Part shown: positions 1 to 9,647 of the stretch, one piece after another
How the letters are laid out: every line of letters begins with the position of its first letter
Position numbering within the stretch: the stretch's first letter is position 1
NCBI GenBank assembly: GCA_018398765.1
Contig: JAHBMJ010000729.1
Coordinates: forward strand, 1-17,500
DNA length: 17,500 nt
Direction of reading: 5' to 3'
DNA from: Chromera velia
Taxonomy: Eukaryota > Sar > Chromeraceae
Notes under the pieces: generated by a model
The model's database searches: none
What the model was told of the DNA's origin: nothing
The model's input: only the letters and a program-made list of their open reading frames with translations
Position numbers and translations under genes: made by a program

Positions 1-993
1 TATTCTTGCAAACAGGAGAACGAGAAGGGATACAACAGAAAGAGACCGGCACACCCGCAGGAAAACGTGAACCGACCTCCGTAGAGAAGAGAACAGAATA
101 CCCAGGATCCCGACTGAGCAGAGGAAGGGAATTGGAAACCTCTGCAGCACGTCTTCCTCTTCCAACGCTTACATGTCGCTGGAGTGAAGGGTGAGGGGCA
201 AAGAAGCAAGCACCTCTTTGAAACAGCACAGAGAGGCACACAAGCAGAACCAGCCCCACTCCTGTTGAGGGACACATCTTCTTCTTTCAGAGAGAAATCA
301 ACGCAGCACAAAGCCAAGGGGCTTGTCTCTGGACGCGCAGCCGGACACAGACGGAAGAATGCGCTCTCGCACTGGTTCTTCGACGAAAATGGCAGTATCA
401 CTTCAAGCAATTTGAGATCAGCTCTGGAAGTTGGTTGAGCTAGCCTGACTCTGTCACTCTGAACTTGGTCGATCGGTTAATTCGGCACTCTGTCCATGCA
501 TGCATCCGCGCGGCCCGGCGCCCGCGGGCCCTGCCGGCCGCGGCGCCCCGCGTGCCGCGCGGCGGGTTTTCCATATGCATGCACTCAGTACGTGCATGTT
601 TCGGGGCCGTGCGGCCCGATCGAATTAAGCAGACTTTTTCTCTTTCCGGGGCCAATGAAGCCCCCGGATAGCCTGCGCACTGCATGAGGAAAAAACACAT
701 TTCGAGATTGAACAGTCTGAAAAGTTCGATCGTTGAGAGAATCGATCTGCGTGGCTCGTTCTCCTGTTTTGTTTTCCCACACTTTGCTGTCAGTGGGTAG
801 CACGACTAGACCAGGCATGATGTCCGTTTGTGCATAGACTCGGGGCGGACTGTTGTTTTTGTTTCATCACTGATAAACAGTCATAGAAGGTTTCTCCAAG
901 AATCAGTCTGTCTGTTCACTGTTGAGCCCTTTTTTTCTGCAGCGCTGCCCATTCTTCTTGTGGTCACATCCACCAAAGAAGACGAAAAGAGAG
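1..993 (+). other. Upstream region and probable 5' leader of the CCCH gene
   Basis: No convincing coding exon. 1-440 is purine/CA-rich. A strong donor-like site AAGG|GTGAGG lies at 191, and a strong acceptor with a T-rich tract (TTTTTTCTGCAG) ends at 942, so a 5' leader intron of about 752 nt (191-942) is plausible. A four-codon upstream ORF (ATG 173 to TGA 187) would sit in that leader. 440-700 holds the GC hairpin described separately. Confidence 0.4.
475..628. promoter_or_regulatory. GC-rich hairpin bracketed by inverted TGCATGCA boxes
   Basis: The core 506-562 is 55 of 57 G/C. CCGCGCGGC (506-514) pairs perfectly with GCCGCGCGG (554-562), and GGCGCCCGCGG (517-527) pairs with CCGCGGCGCC (538-547) with one bulge, leaving a 10-nt loop. 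Outside lie inverted TGCATGCAT (497-505) and ATGCATGCA (575-583), and further out TTAATTCG and CGAATTAA. A second small hairpin (GGGCC-GTGC-GGCCC) is at 604-617. It lies about 430-490 bp before the start codon, so a promoter, insulator or leader-intron element is possible. Function is unknown. Confidence 0.55.
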
Positions 994-1118
994 ATGCAAA
1001 TGGTTCAGAAGGTCCAGCAGGAAATTCGGGATCCTGAGATGTCCGCAAACGCAGTCGACAGCAGGCCGAAAAGTCTCATTCGGTCCCGGATCGCTGAGCA
1101 TTTCTACAAAACGAAAAT
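994..1118 (+). CDS. Coding exon 1: N-terminus and lead-in to finger 1
   Basis: Encodes about 41 residues ending [11 protein letters not shown] plus the first two bases of the Met codon before finger 1. The donor GT is at 1119-1120; joining to 1220 makes AT+G, then TGC (C43). The exact start is uncertain: ATG 994 has a purine at -3, ATG 1000 has G at +4. No in-frame ATG lies between 922 and 994, although the frame stays open upstream to a possible acceptor ending at 942. Confidence 0.75.
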
Positions 1119-4100
1119 GTCGGCTAGTAGTTTCTTTTCGATGGAGTTCTCCTCCTTTCTGCGCTTGCGGTTTGTTCAAGATATCTTGTGCGCTTCTTCT
1201 ATTTCTGTTCTACTTGCAGGTGCCCGTGGTTCAATCACGGAAAGTGCAACTTGAAAGAGCAATGCAAATTTGCACACAACAGAGACGAGTTGAAACCCGC
1301 AAAAGACTTGACCAAAACCAGTCTCTGCCGAGCGTTATACATAGTGAGTTCCCCTTTTCTGAATCGTATCTGTTTAGCGCCCTTCTTTGAGGTGTTTGTT
1401 CTCTCTGCCATGCCTGAAGTTTCAATGCTGATGCTGTTTCTCCTCTTCACCACATTTGGGTTTTTGCTCTTCGGTTTTCTTTCCGGTGAAGGGTCTTTTC
1501 ATCTTCTTCGTCTCCATCTCAATTGCATCGTTTTCTCCTTGATCGGCGCGTTTGAAAAGACCGATCCACCTGCGCACCCAAAGCTTTCCCTGTGTGTGAT
1601 GTTGCAGTCCGGATCGTGTGAGAACAAGAACTGCAGATTTGCGCACTCCATCCAGGAACTCAGATCAACAGGGTCGGTCGGGGGGTTGTTGTGTGGGTGC
1701 GTGGGGGTGGGTGGGTGGGTTCCTTCCCTCCCTTCCCTCTGTTCTTCCTGTCTTTATGGCACTTTCTCTGTTTTACTTCTCTTTGTTCGTTCTCCTGTAG
1801 GATCTCTCGTTCTTTTCAGCTTTCCTGCACTTTCTTCCGATCTCCCCTCCTTCCACTCTTCCCTTCCCGCCCTGCTGCAGTCACTTTTACAAGACGGTGA
1901 TCTGCAAATACTGGGAAGCTGGGTTCTGTCAGTTGGGTGAGCGGTGTCGGTACGCTCATGGGCACGGAGACCTGTGCACGTCAAGGTACGTGTCCTTGTA
2001 CTTATATATCAGTGTACTGTGTCCTCTGAATTGTAATTCACGGGTCCTTCCGCCTTGCTCTGACATCATTCGCAAGCAAACCTTTCTCCCTCCTCCCTCC
2101 AACCTTCTGCGTGCACACGAGATCTTTGAAACAAATCGAGGCCGAAGACCAGTCGCATCTCTTCGACAACCAGCGCATTTATTTGAGGTGCACGCGCATG
2201 TGGAAGGAAGGAAGGAGGGAAGAAAGGAAGGGATAAGTGTGGATGGATGGATCTTTCGTGACCGTTTGTGACGATACGATCCGATGGCTAGCCTGTCTGC
2301 ATAACCGACTTGCCTCCTCGTGTGCCTCCACACACCCACGTTCCTGCCTCTGCCTGCAATGTATGTATTATATTAATATTGTCTGCATGCAGGGAAGCCC
2401 CTCTTCCGGTCAACCCTGAGATCCTCGCACCCGATAACCCCCCCCATGCACGTGCGAGGAAGCCGAAGAGGAAGAAATCTGCAAAGATTCGAGAGCCGAT
2501 GCCGACCCCCATAGAGCCCCGAAGCCCCGCCGGCCCCGGGGGTCCTTCCTTTCCCCCTGAGGCTGCTTTGGCCTTTGGAGATGAGGAGGGAGACGAAGAC
2601 GGAGACAGACTCCTCCCCATGGAGATGGAAAACGAGGAGGAGGAGGAGGCGGAGGGGAAGGGAGACGACGAGACGCCGACTCCCGAAGAAGGACTCCTGT
2701 CTCCCCGCTTCCCTCCGGGTCTGGAGGGACGAAGGGATCGGGCCTGCGCCGCCAAGTCCCCCCGTTCCCTTTCCCTCTCAGAAAGAGAAGCGAACGCCGC
2801 AGTGGAAGCTGAGGGGCGAGAGGGGGCAGGGAGCAGTGCCCCTGCTTTCGCATTCGCTCCAGGTACCGGAAGTCCTGGATGGGCTGCGGGAAGGAATCAG
2901 CAGCAGCAGCAGCAGGAGGAAAGGAATGCCGCTCGTGCCTCTTCCGGGCCCGTTGCTCCTGTGTACCGTCCTGTTGCCGTCTCCGTCCGTGCCCCTCCTC
3001 TGTCTCTGCCGTCTCCTTCGGCGGCCGCCGAGGGCTCTTCTCGTCCAAGGGGGGGAAACGAAGGCGGAAAGAAGGCGTGCAGGAGTCCCGTCAGCATGGA
3101 AACAGGAGATCTGAACTCCAATCCATTCGTTCCTCTCCTGACGTCAACCGCAGCAGGAGCAGGAGCAGCCGCACCCAGAGGGAACCCAGGGACATCGAAG
3201 AGCCGCAATGCCGCCGCTGGGGGGGTTGGAGGCCCGGGACGGGGTAATCCGCGCTGTGGCGAACCCGCGTCTGCGCATCGAGCAAACACGAGCGCAAATG
3301 TGTATGGTGGCGGTGGAGCAGGATCGGGAGGGTCCCCTGGCGCCGCCACAGGTGCAGGGGGGCAGCCAGGGGAGTTCATCGGAGGGGCGGCGCATCTGAG
3401 AGTCAGTCGCCCCCGTCCCCTGAGTATCTCCTTCACCCCGAGATTTCAGCAACCGACCGCTACCTCCGGACTCCTCTCCAGTGTCCACCAGCAGGGCACT
3501 TTCCGGGATTCCCCCGTTGGCACGGGCACCGGGACGGAGGGTGTGGGTGTGGAGGTTCTATCTGACCGTCTCGTGGGCCCGAGGGGGCCGGATGCCTCTG
3601 GATCAGCGACAACGAATCGCTCTCCATCCCGATCCCCCGACACCTCAGCAGGCCATTTGTGTCTGTCTCCTAACCAGATTCCCCCCATCCCTTTCTGGCC
3701 GCATCAGGGCGATGCTTTCCATCAGCAGCAGCAGCAGCAGCAAGCTGAGGGGGTTATGTCCCAACGGCCTGAGATGGGAGGTGTTACCCAGGAGGTGGTT
3801 CAGTGTGACCCGGTGGGGGGGGATGGTACGACGACTGCCGCTCCTACTGTCTCTCCCCCCTTCCACCCTTTCCATCATCCGATGATGCATGGGGGGGGAA
3901 TGACAGGAACGCCACTGGAGGATCTGCAGAGTCAGGCCGCCTCCTCATTCTTCACCGGAAGGTCCGGGGGAGGGGGGGGGGATGGGTCTGTGGCCTTGTC
4001 GGCGGGGGTCCCGACTCCTGGGGCACATACGGCAGGCGCCGCGTTCCCTCAGATGCCGGGGACGTTTCCTTTCTTCCTCCCACCAATGCCTCTGCAGTCT

Positions 4101-7100
4101 GCCGCCACTGGGGGGGCGGATGTGTCCGCGAGCCCCCTTCCCTTGGGTTCTCCTGTGCCCTTCTCTCTGTCAGCAGGCTCTGCCTGCACAGGGGGGGGTA
4201 CTGAGAGAGAAGACGGGGAGAGAGGACGTACCCACGGGGGGCAGGCCAGAGAGAGAGACAGAGAGGGGCAACAGCAACAGCGGAACAGGGCAGGAAGGAA
4301 GAACGGAAAGGGAGAAGATCTGTCGATGGAGTTAGTCGGTGTCTCTGGCTCCCCCTCTTCGTCTCCTTTCCCTGTCGGTCTTCCCGAATCCAAGCAGCAG
4401 AGAGACGGAGAAGAAACAGACAAGGGGGAGACGAAACAGAACCTCCAGCATCAACAGAATCCAACCTCCACACAGATGCCTCAGCCTCAACCGCAGCAGG
4501 GGGGGGGGTTCGATGCGGGTATCGACTATTCTTCCCTCTACTCCGCAGAGGCCCTCGCGTCTCTGCAAAGGTTTCTCTTCACCGGAGGAATCGGCATTGG
4601 CGCCGCTCAGTCCCCCACCCCCGCTGTTGCTCCTGCAATGGTGCCGCCCATGCACACACAGGGATGGGCAGAAGGCAGTCCGAGATTTCCTCATCTGCCA
4701 TGTGGTCCCTCAGGGTATTCTCTGTACAACCCCTGCACACCCCTTCCCCCGCAACAGCAAAGCAACCCCTTCGGGAGACTTCAGACGACTGAGACTGGAG
4801 ATGGGGAAGGGAAAGTAGAAGGGGGTTCCAATGCAGCCGATGGGGGTACTGCAGGCAGAATCCCTGCCCCCGTCTCCGTGCCCCCCGCTCTGCAGGCGGC
4901 TTATCAGCCTCCCCATCCCCATGCTACCTCATTGCCATTCCCCTTTGGTGGCTACCACTCCCAACTGCACGTGCCTGGCTCTAACGGTTCGCTCCTGCAT
5001 CCACCCGCAGGTTTCGCCTTCAACCTCGACGCTCCGCCTTTTGTCCCTAACACCTCCGCCTCTGCAGAAAACCCCCTTTTCTCCGCATCTCTGATCTCTG
5101 CAGCTGCCAACTTGGGACTGTTGATGGGATCCGGCACCATGCCTCTCCCGCAGCAGGCTCCCTTCTGCCCCCCCCTCACACCATTCCCTCCCATCGGTGA
5201 CATCCAACAGCAACAACAGATGATGTCTGGGGTCCCTTTCATGCCTCCGATCGCGTATGCGAGTCAGCAGCAGGGGACTCAGGGGCAAGGAGGGGAGCAG
5301 AAACCGTTCCTCCCCTCCAAGGATGATGCAGCCATGGTGAACCTCCCGGAGGCCCCTCGAGAGTCGGGGGCAGGTATCGAGGGAGCAAAACCGGCCCCCC
5401 GTCTGACGTCCTCCGACCGTCGTCCTCTCTTGTTGTCTCTCAGAGAGAGAACTCGAACCCTTGAAGAGGAAAGAGACGGGGGACATAATGAGGAAAACCA
5501 CAGAGAGAGAAGTCTCCTGCACACTCCTAGACACCTTCGAATGGTCTCGTCCTCTTCCACCGCTCACGCCCGGCAGAGAAGCAGCACTGTCCCTCCTGTC
5601 CATGTTCGTCCCTTCACAACCATGAAGGCGACACGGGGAGGAGATACGCACAGGGAGAGGGAGACCGCATCTGACGCTCACCCTCACACTTACCCGCAGC
5701 CTGTGAGGATCCTCTCCTGTGCCTCCAGAGGGGTCCCAGGAAGTGCTCGGACTTCCCCCAAGGTCCCCGCAGTTTATGCAACGCTCTCCACGGCGGCCAG
5801 GCGTCTGTCAGGAGCATCTGTCTCCGAGCGAACCATCCACCCCCATAGCTCGGCAACCTCAGTCTCACCCCACCCACATGCCCACCACCACCCTCCCCGC
5901 CCATCTGTGCTCTTCCCTGCTACCCCAGACCCTGAGGAGGAGGCTTTCACAGACAACTCGTGCAGCCAAAACAACAACAACCACGCGTCTGCAGCAGGCA
6001 ATTGCAGTAGCCAGACTGCAGCAGCCAAACAGGGTGACGAGAAGGAAGGACAGAAGACGAACGAGGAGGCCCCAGGAGAGGGAGCAAGCCAGCAGCAGTC
6101 CATGGCACCCTTGCCGTGCCCCCCCCCTCTTTCCCTGCCTGCAAGAGGCACCGGACCGGGAGGTGCTTCCACTCCTCCTCCCTTCTCTCTTCCTCACCAG
6201 ATGGCATTCCTCTTCGGCAGACCCCTGCATCAAGGCCCCCATGGCATGCCGGGACCCCTGCATCAAGGCCCCCATGGCATGCCGGGACCCACGGTCCTTG
6301 TACAGCCTCCCCATGTATCCCGCACCGAAGCCGACGAGCAGCAGAACTCACCGGACCTGAAGGAGGAATCCCTGTCGAAACCGAACAAAGACCTCGACCA
6401 GCAGCAGTCCGAGCTAACGACTGGAGAGGGAGTCTGGAAACAAAAACACCAGCAACCGGAGTACGGCTTTTCGGGGCCACCGTTCCGCCCTCACCACCAG
6501 GTCCCCCCCCATCACCCTCAGGTGGATTTGAAGACTCTCTTGGCCCTCATCGGGGTGGGGTCGCCGACTGGCGGCGCCCCCGGGGGGCCCAACTCGCCTT
6601 TCGGCGCCGCAGCTCCTTTCCTTTCCCCCTTGAACCAGACAGGCTCTGGGGGCTTGCCGCAGCATCTGTTCTTGACCAAAGCACTGCAGGGGAATGCCGT
6701 GTCGCCTTCGGGTGACCAGACACAGAGCTCCGTCCTTCCGGGACAGCCGCAGAGAGCCAGAGGAGGGATGGATTCTCAGGGAAGTGTCCCGACGTCCGTG
6801 CCTCCGGGGTTCCCTCTGGAGTCTTCTGGCTCTGGGTCGGGGTATTCTGTGCCTCCTGTGGGCTCATTGTCGTGTTCCCATTTCAGTGGGCTCTCCGGCA
6901 GTGGCAGTGGAGGGGGGAGAGCGAATGGGTGTGAGCAGCAGCAGCAGCAGAGTTGTGCCCCCGAGGGGGGAGGGTCCCCTTCCCTGCCGCCGCCGCCGCA
7001 GCAGCAGCAGCAGCAGTCTCAGCGTTCTTCCCGGCACTACCCCTTTCCAGCAGTTGGGGGGCAGGGAAGTGGCGGCGCGCCTCTGAATCCCCCCAATCAA

Positions 7101-7313
7101 TCCCACTCTCATCATCACTCTTCTGGGAGACACCCCAGACAGGAACAGGGGCAGCGTCCGGGTGAGCAGATTGAGAGAGGGAGAGGGACGTGGAGGGCCG
7201 CAGAACCCGGCAGGGCCCCGGCGGCAGGATCAGCAGGCGGGTACGCGAGAGGTATGAAAGGGAGGGTGGCTGTGGAGTCCCACCATGGCCACGGCATGCC
7301 AGCACGCAGGTGA
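994..7313 (+). CDS. Tandem triple CCCH zinc finger protein with very long disordered Q/P/G/S-rich tail (5 exons)
   Basis: Join of 994-1118, 1220-1343, 1608-1672, 1881-1985 and 2393-7313 gives 5,340 nt, or 1,779 codons plus TGA. Three CCCH fingers are visible: C43/C51/C57/H61 (C-x7-C-x5-C-x3-H), C78/C87/C92/H96 (C-x8-C-x4-C-x3-H) and C113/C121/C127/H131 (C-x7-C-x5-C-x3-H). Each is preceded by a KT-containing lead-in (YKTKM, LTKTSL, FYKTVI), and first cysteines are 35 residues apart. This arrangement is typical of TTP/Tis11-like and protist CCCH proteins, which bind single-stranded RNA and control mRNA stability or translation. A basic patch follows (K163-K171, possible nuclear signal), then an acidic stretch (203-233), then low-complexity sequence with polyQ at 309-314, 584-590, about 1655-1659 and 1676-1681. 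No other folded domain, signal peptide or membrane segment is recognisable. The start is the first in-frame ATG after a pyrimidine-rich acceptor-like site; ATG 1000 is an alternative. RNA target and role are inferred from family. Confidence 0.85.
1119..1219 (+). other. Intron 1 (101 nt)
   Basis: GT-AG, with a pyrimidine-rich 3' end ending TACTTGCAG. It splits the Met codon immediately before the first Cys of finger 1. In-frame stops in the exon 1 frame (for example TAG near 1123-1129) require its removal. Confidence 0.85.
1220..1343 (+). CDS. Coding exon 2: CCCH finger 1 and first half of finger 2
   Basis: Begins after the acceptor TACTTGCAG and ends before the strong donor GTGAGT at 1344. 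Encodes [19 protein letters not shown] (finger 1 complete), a 16-residue linker, and [12 protein letters not shown], which supplies the first Cys of finger 2. The exit phase is 0. Confidence 0.9.
1344..1607 (+). other. Intron 2 (264 nt), stop-free and a multiple of three, splits finger 2
   Basis: The donor GTGAGT and acceptor TTGCAG are both strong. The intron is exactly 88 codons long and contains no stop in the coding frame. If retained, it would insert a very hydrophobic Phe/Leu-rich segment and present an alternative Cys ([13 protein letters not shown]) that could complete the finger as C-x7-C. Confidence 0.8.
1608..1672 (+). CDS. Coding exon 3: second half of CCCH finger 2
   Basis: A 65-nt exon after the acceptor GATGTTGCAG. 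Encodes [21 protein letters not shown] plus two bases of a Gly codon, giving C87, C92 and H96. The donor is GG|GTCGGT (GT at 1673-1674), weaker than the other donors, but only this choice (phase 2) keeps frame with exon 4. Confidence 0.85.
1673..1880 (+). other. Intron 3 (208 nt)
   Basis: Starts GTCGGTCGG, followed by a G-rich stretch (about 1680-1720) and then a long C/T-rich tract up to GCTGCAG. It separates fingers 2 and 3, phase 2. Confidence 0.8.
1881..1985 (+). CDS. Coding exon 4: CCCH finger 3
   Basis: Follows the acceptor CCCTGCTGCAG. Encodes [20 protein letters not shown] and onward through RCRYAH and GHGDL, so finger 3 is complete on this one exon (C113, C121, C127, H131). The donor AAG|GTACGT at 1986 is near-consensus. 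Phase 2 exit joins AG to G at 2393, making Arg140. Confidence 0.9.
1986..2392 (+). other. Intron 4 (407 nt)
   Basis: GTACGT to CATGCAG. Contains a GGAAGG-type purine tract (about 2202-2231) and a short ATGG repeat. It is the last intron and separates the zinc finger exons from the giant tail exon. Confidence 0.8.
2393..7313 (+). CDS. Coding exon 5: 1,640-residue low-complexity tail
   Basis: One uninterrupted reading frame of 4.9 kb after the acceptor CTGCATGCAG. Composition is dominated by Gly, Pro, Ser, Gln, Ala and Thr, with a basic run near its start ([10 protein letters not shown]), a Glu/Asp-rich block encoded at about 2580-2672, several polyQ runs, His/Pro-rich patches and PF/PP-rich hydrophobic short motifs. 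There is no recognisable folded domain. Frame openness over this length, through many G and C homopolymers, is the main evidence that it is coding. Small unrecognised in-frame introns cannot be excluded. It ends at TGA 7311-7313, which overlaps a GTGAGG donor-like site. Confidence 0.8.
6221..6286 (+). repeat. Exact 33-bp tandem duplication inside the coding exon
   Basis: Copies at 6221-6253 and 6254-6286 are identical at every base. They encode [11 protein letters not shown] twice (residues about 1417-1438). Perfect nucleotide identity suggests recent duplication or active expansion and contraction. Confidence 0.95.
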
Positions 7314-7456
7314 GGTTGAGCTGCGCCATTTCCACAGATTTGGTTGTGCTGGAAGGCTCTGAAGGGGCAGACTGATGGATGCGTAGAAAGAAATAGATAT
7401 AGACCTAGGAACTAGGCACAGACAGACACTGCAGGGTTTCCGAATTAGCTTTCCGC

Positions 7457-7462
7457 AATAAA
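7457..7462 (+). terminator. Possible AATAAA polyadenylation signal
   Basis: AATAAA lies 144 nt after the TGA and just before a GT/GA microsatellite. Alveolate polyadenylation signals are often degenerate, so this is only suggestive. Confidence 0.3.
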
Positions 7463-7476
7463 GCGACAGAAGACTG

Positions 7477-7549
7477 TTGTGTGTGCGTGTGTGAGTGTGA
7501 GTGTGTGTGTGTGTGAGAGAGAGAGAGAGAAAGAGAGAGAGCGAGAAAG
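7477..7549. repeat. Compound (GT)n(GA)n microsatellite
   Basis: GT-rich from about 7477 to 7514, switching to GA-rich to about 7549, with a few interruptions. It lies immediately downstream of the CCCH gene. Confidence 0.9.
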
Positions 7550-9600
7550 GAATGACGGTCAGTCAGGCTTTACTGCAGGTGTAGCACGGCTGGAGGGAGA
7601 CTGGATGGAACGGAATGATTTGATCCTGCGACAGTGAGCGACCTTCAGTCGTGAAGATTTAGAGAGAGAGAGAGAGCATATGGGAGGGAGGCTGGAAGGA
7701 AAGAGAGGGGAAGAAACCGACGCATGCATGCATGCAACTCCTGACTGAGAAGGTTGGACAAGTGGAGGAGGGTGGGCAGAGGCGTAAACAGAAGAGATGA
7801 GAAGAGAGAGAAGAAGGAAACTGCGAGAGCTTCTTCCTTCGTTCCTTCCTGTTCGAGTCGGTGGACGGCTGCCCTTGACCGATCGACAAACGAACGGCCG
7901 AACAGGCAAGGCTTTTTTTGGTTCTTCCCAATCGCTTCTCTTACTTACCTGCTTCTCTCCTCCTTCGTGTTTTCCTTTCATTCATGAGACACTGTTCTGC
8001 CGTTTGGATTAGTTGATCTGTCAGCATGCATGGTCTGTTTAGCATGAAAAAAAAAAAACGAAAACGACTCGGTCGGATAGGGAGAGAGTCGGGCCCAAGT
8101 CACGCACAGGTCGTTGGCGGGGCAGTCTGTGTATGTGTGTGTGTATGTGTGTGTGCATATGTGTATATGCAAAAAGATTTGTTTATCCCCTGCGAAACGG
8201 CTTCTCTCCGCAATTGTTCCGTCGTACTTGGTCAGACTGAAGCATAGGTCTGCGCGTTCTCACAGCGACTTCCACCCCCTTCCGATTTTTGTTTCTCCTT
8301 CTCTTTACTTTTGTTCTGACCAATGCACCATCACACCAATGATTCATCAATCAACTGACACAGAGGCGAACGAAGCTCTGCCTTGTGGGTCTGTTCGTTT
8401 TGGCCGAGCCTTTGTGGGAAGGATGGGATGGGACGGCCTGATCTGGTGCGTTGCCTCAATGACGAATGCGGGCGTATGACGTAGAAGGAAGGGTGGGGTG
8501 GGAAGGGTTGAAAAAAGGGAGGTGCTGGAGGGTTGGCGGATGAGGGACAGAAGAAGGAAAGTTTTGTCGAACTACGTGCTTCCCTCTTCTGCTACACCCG
8601 CCTCCTCCGTTACGTGCCCCAATGCTTTCTTATTTTTGTCTTCGTGCTTTTGTCTTAGCACTCTTTCTGGTTTGTTTTGTCTTCTTCTCTCCCTCAACTC
8701 TTCCCTTTCTTCTACTAGCTAGACATTGGCTTGCACTCACACGCATTCATTCGTTTCGCCCCGTCCGTCCTCCCTCTCTTTCTTCACTCATGCCTGACAG
8801 CCTTGTGACTGGCGGGCAGTTCTTCTCCTCTTCTCTGTCTCACTTATCTCTTCTCTTCCCCGCCTCCGTTTCCTGGCGTTCGTTGATTGGCGGGCGTGCA
8901 CAGGCAGTCAGGCAGAAAGAAAGCATTCGAAACGCACACGGTGTCAGGTGGTGAGAAGTTTTTCTTTTCAGTTTCGATGTTTGAGTTGTAGACAGAAGGG
9001 GGTAAAAAGGCGAAGAGAGGGAAAAACAAAAAAAAAGAACAAATGAAATAGACCGCTTGCTGGCCTGACTGCTCTTTTTGGGTTGCCAGAAGGAGTGACG
9101 GGCGCGCATTTTTCTTGCTGGCATTTTTGGATTTTGTCAGATTGTTTGCCTGTCTGTACGTTCCGAAAATCCGCTGGACTTTGCTCTTTTCTTTTTGATT
9201 TCGTGTGAATTTGCCATGACGTGACGTGTTGTTTTCTCTTTGTGCCCATCTGCTTGATGGCTCTTCGCTTCCTCTGGCCGCGCAAGGGATGCATAGGCCA
9301 TTACTCTTTTCGCCTCCTTTTTCCCCCTCCCCCCTCTCTCTTCTTTCCTCTCTTTCCCGGCCTACTGAGTTCCCCCTCTTGGCTTCTCTTCTCTTCCTTC
9401 TTCCATTCGCCCTCGATCAACTGTCCAGTCTACTCGTTCCTCCTCTTGACCTCTCTCTTTCTCCCTTCCCTACTCTACCTGCTTTCTTCGTTCGAGCAGG
9501 ATATAGACAAAAGAAAGAAAAAACAGCAAACACTGTTTGTTCATGAGTGCGTGCGTGTGTACATGATAGTGGCGCCATGAGAAGGTAAGGAATAAACGCG
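7550..9600. other. Noncoding stretch with purine-rich then pyrimidine-rich blocks
   Basis: 7560-7860 is purine-rich on the given strand, with GA runs (7662-7677) and an ATGC repeat at 7723-7736. 8047-8058 is poly(A) and 8128-8165 is GT-rich. 8570-8880 and 9300-9480 are strongly C/T-rich. Open frames here are short, Ser/Leu/Phe-rich and driven by composition. I see no gene, RNA or mobile element. Confidence 0.5.
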
Positions 9601-9647
9601 TGAACGAAGTGAATGAAGAGATTGTTTCTTTCGTGCGTGAGGGAGGG

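Noticed and set aside
184-438. 84-residue open frame in the upstream region
   Set aside because: No supported ATG context, composition is purine-driven, and it contains the probable leader donor at 191.
1188-1940. Single continuous 250-residue frame covering fingers 1 and 2
   Set aside because: It reads through strong GT-AG introns and misses finger 3, which is in another frame; the spliced model explains all three fingers.
4929-5687. 252-residue open frame on the minus strand
   Set aside because: It lies opposite the 4.9-kb coding exon, has no domain, and is expected from GC-rich codon bias of the sense gene.
7849-7862. TGTTCGAGTCGG resembling a tRNA T-arm / B box
   Set aside because: No matching acceptor stem, anticodon arm or A box within tRNA distance.
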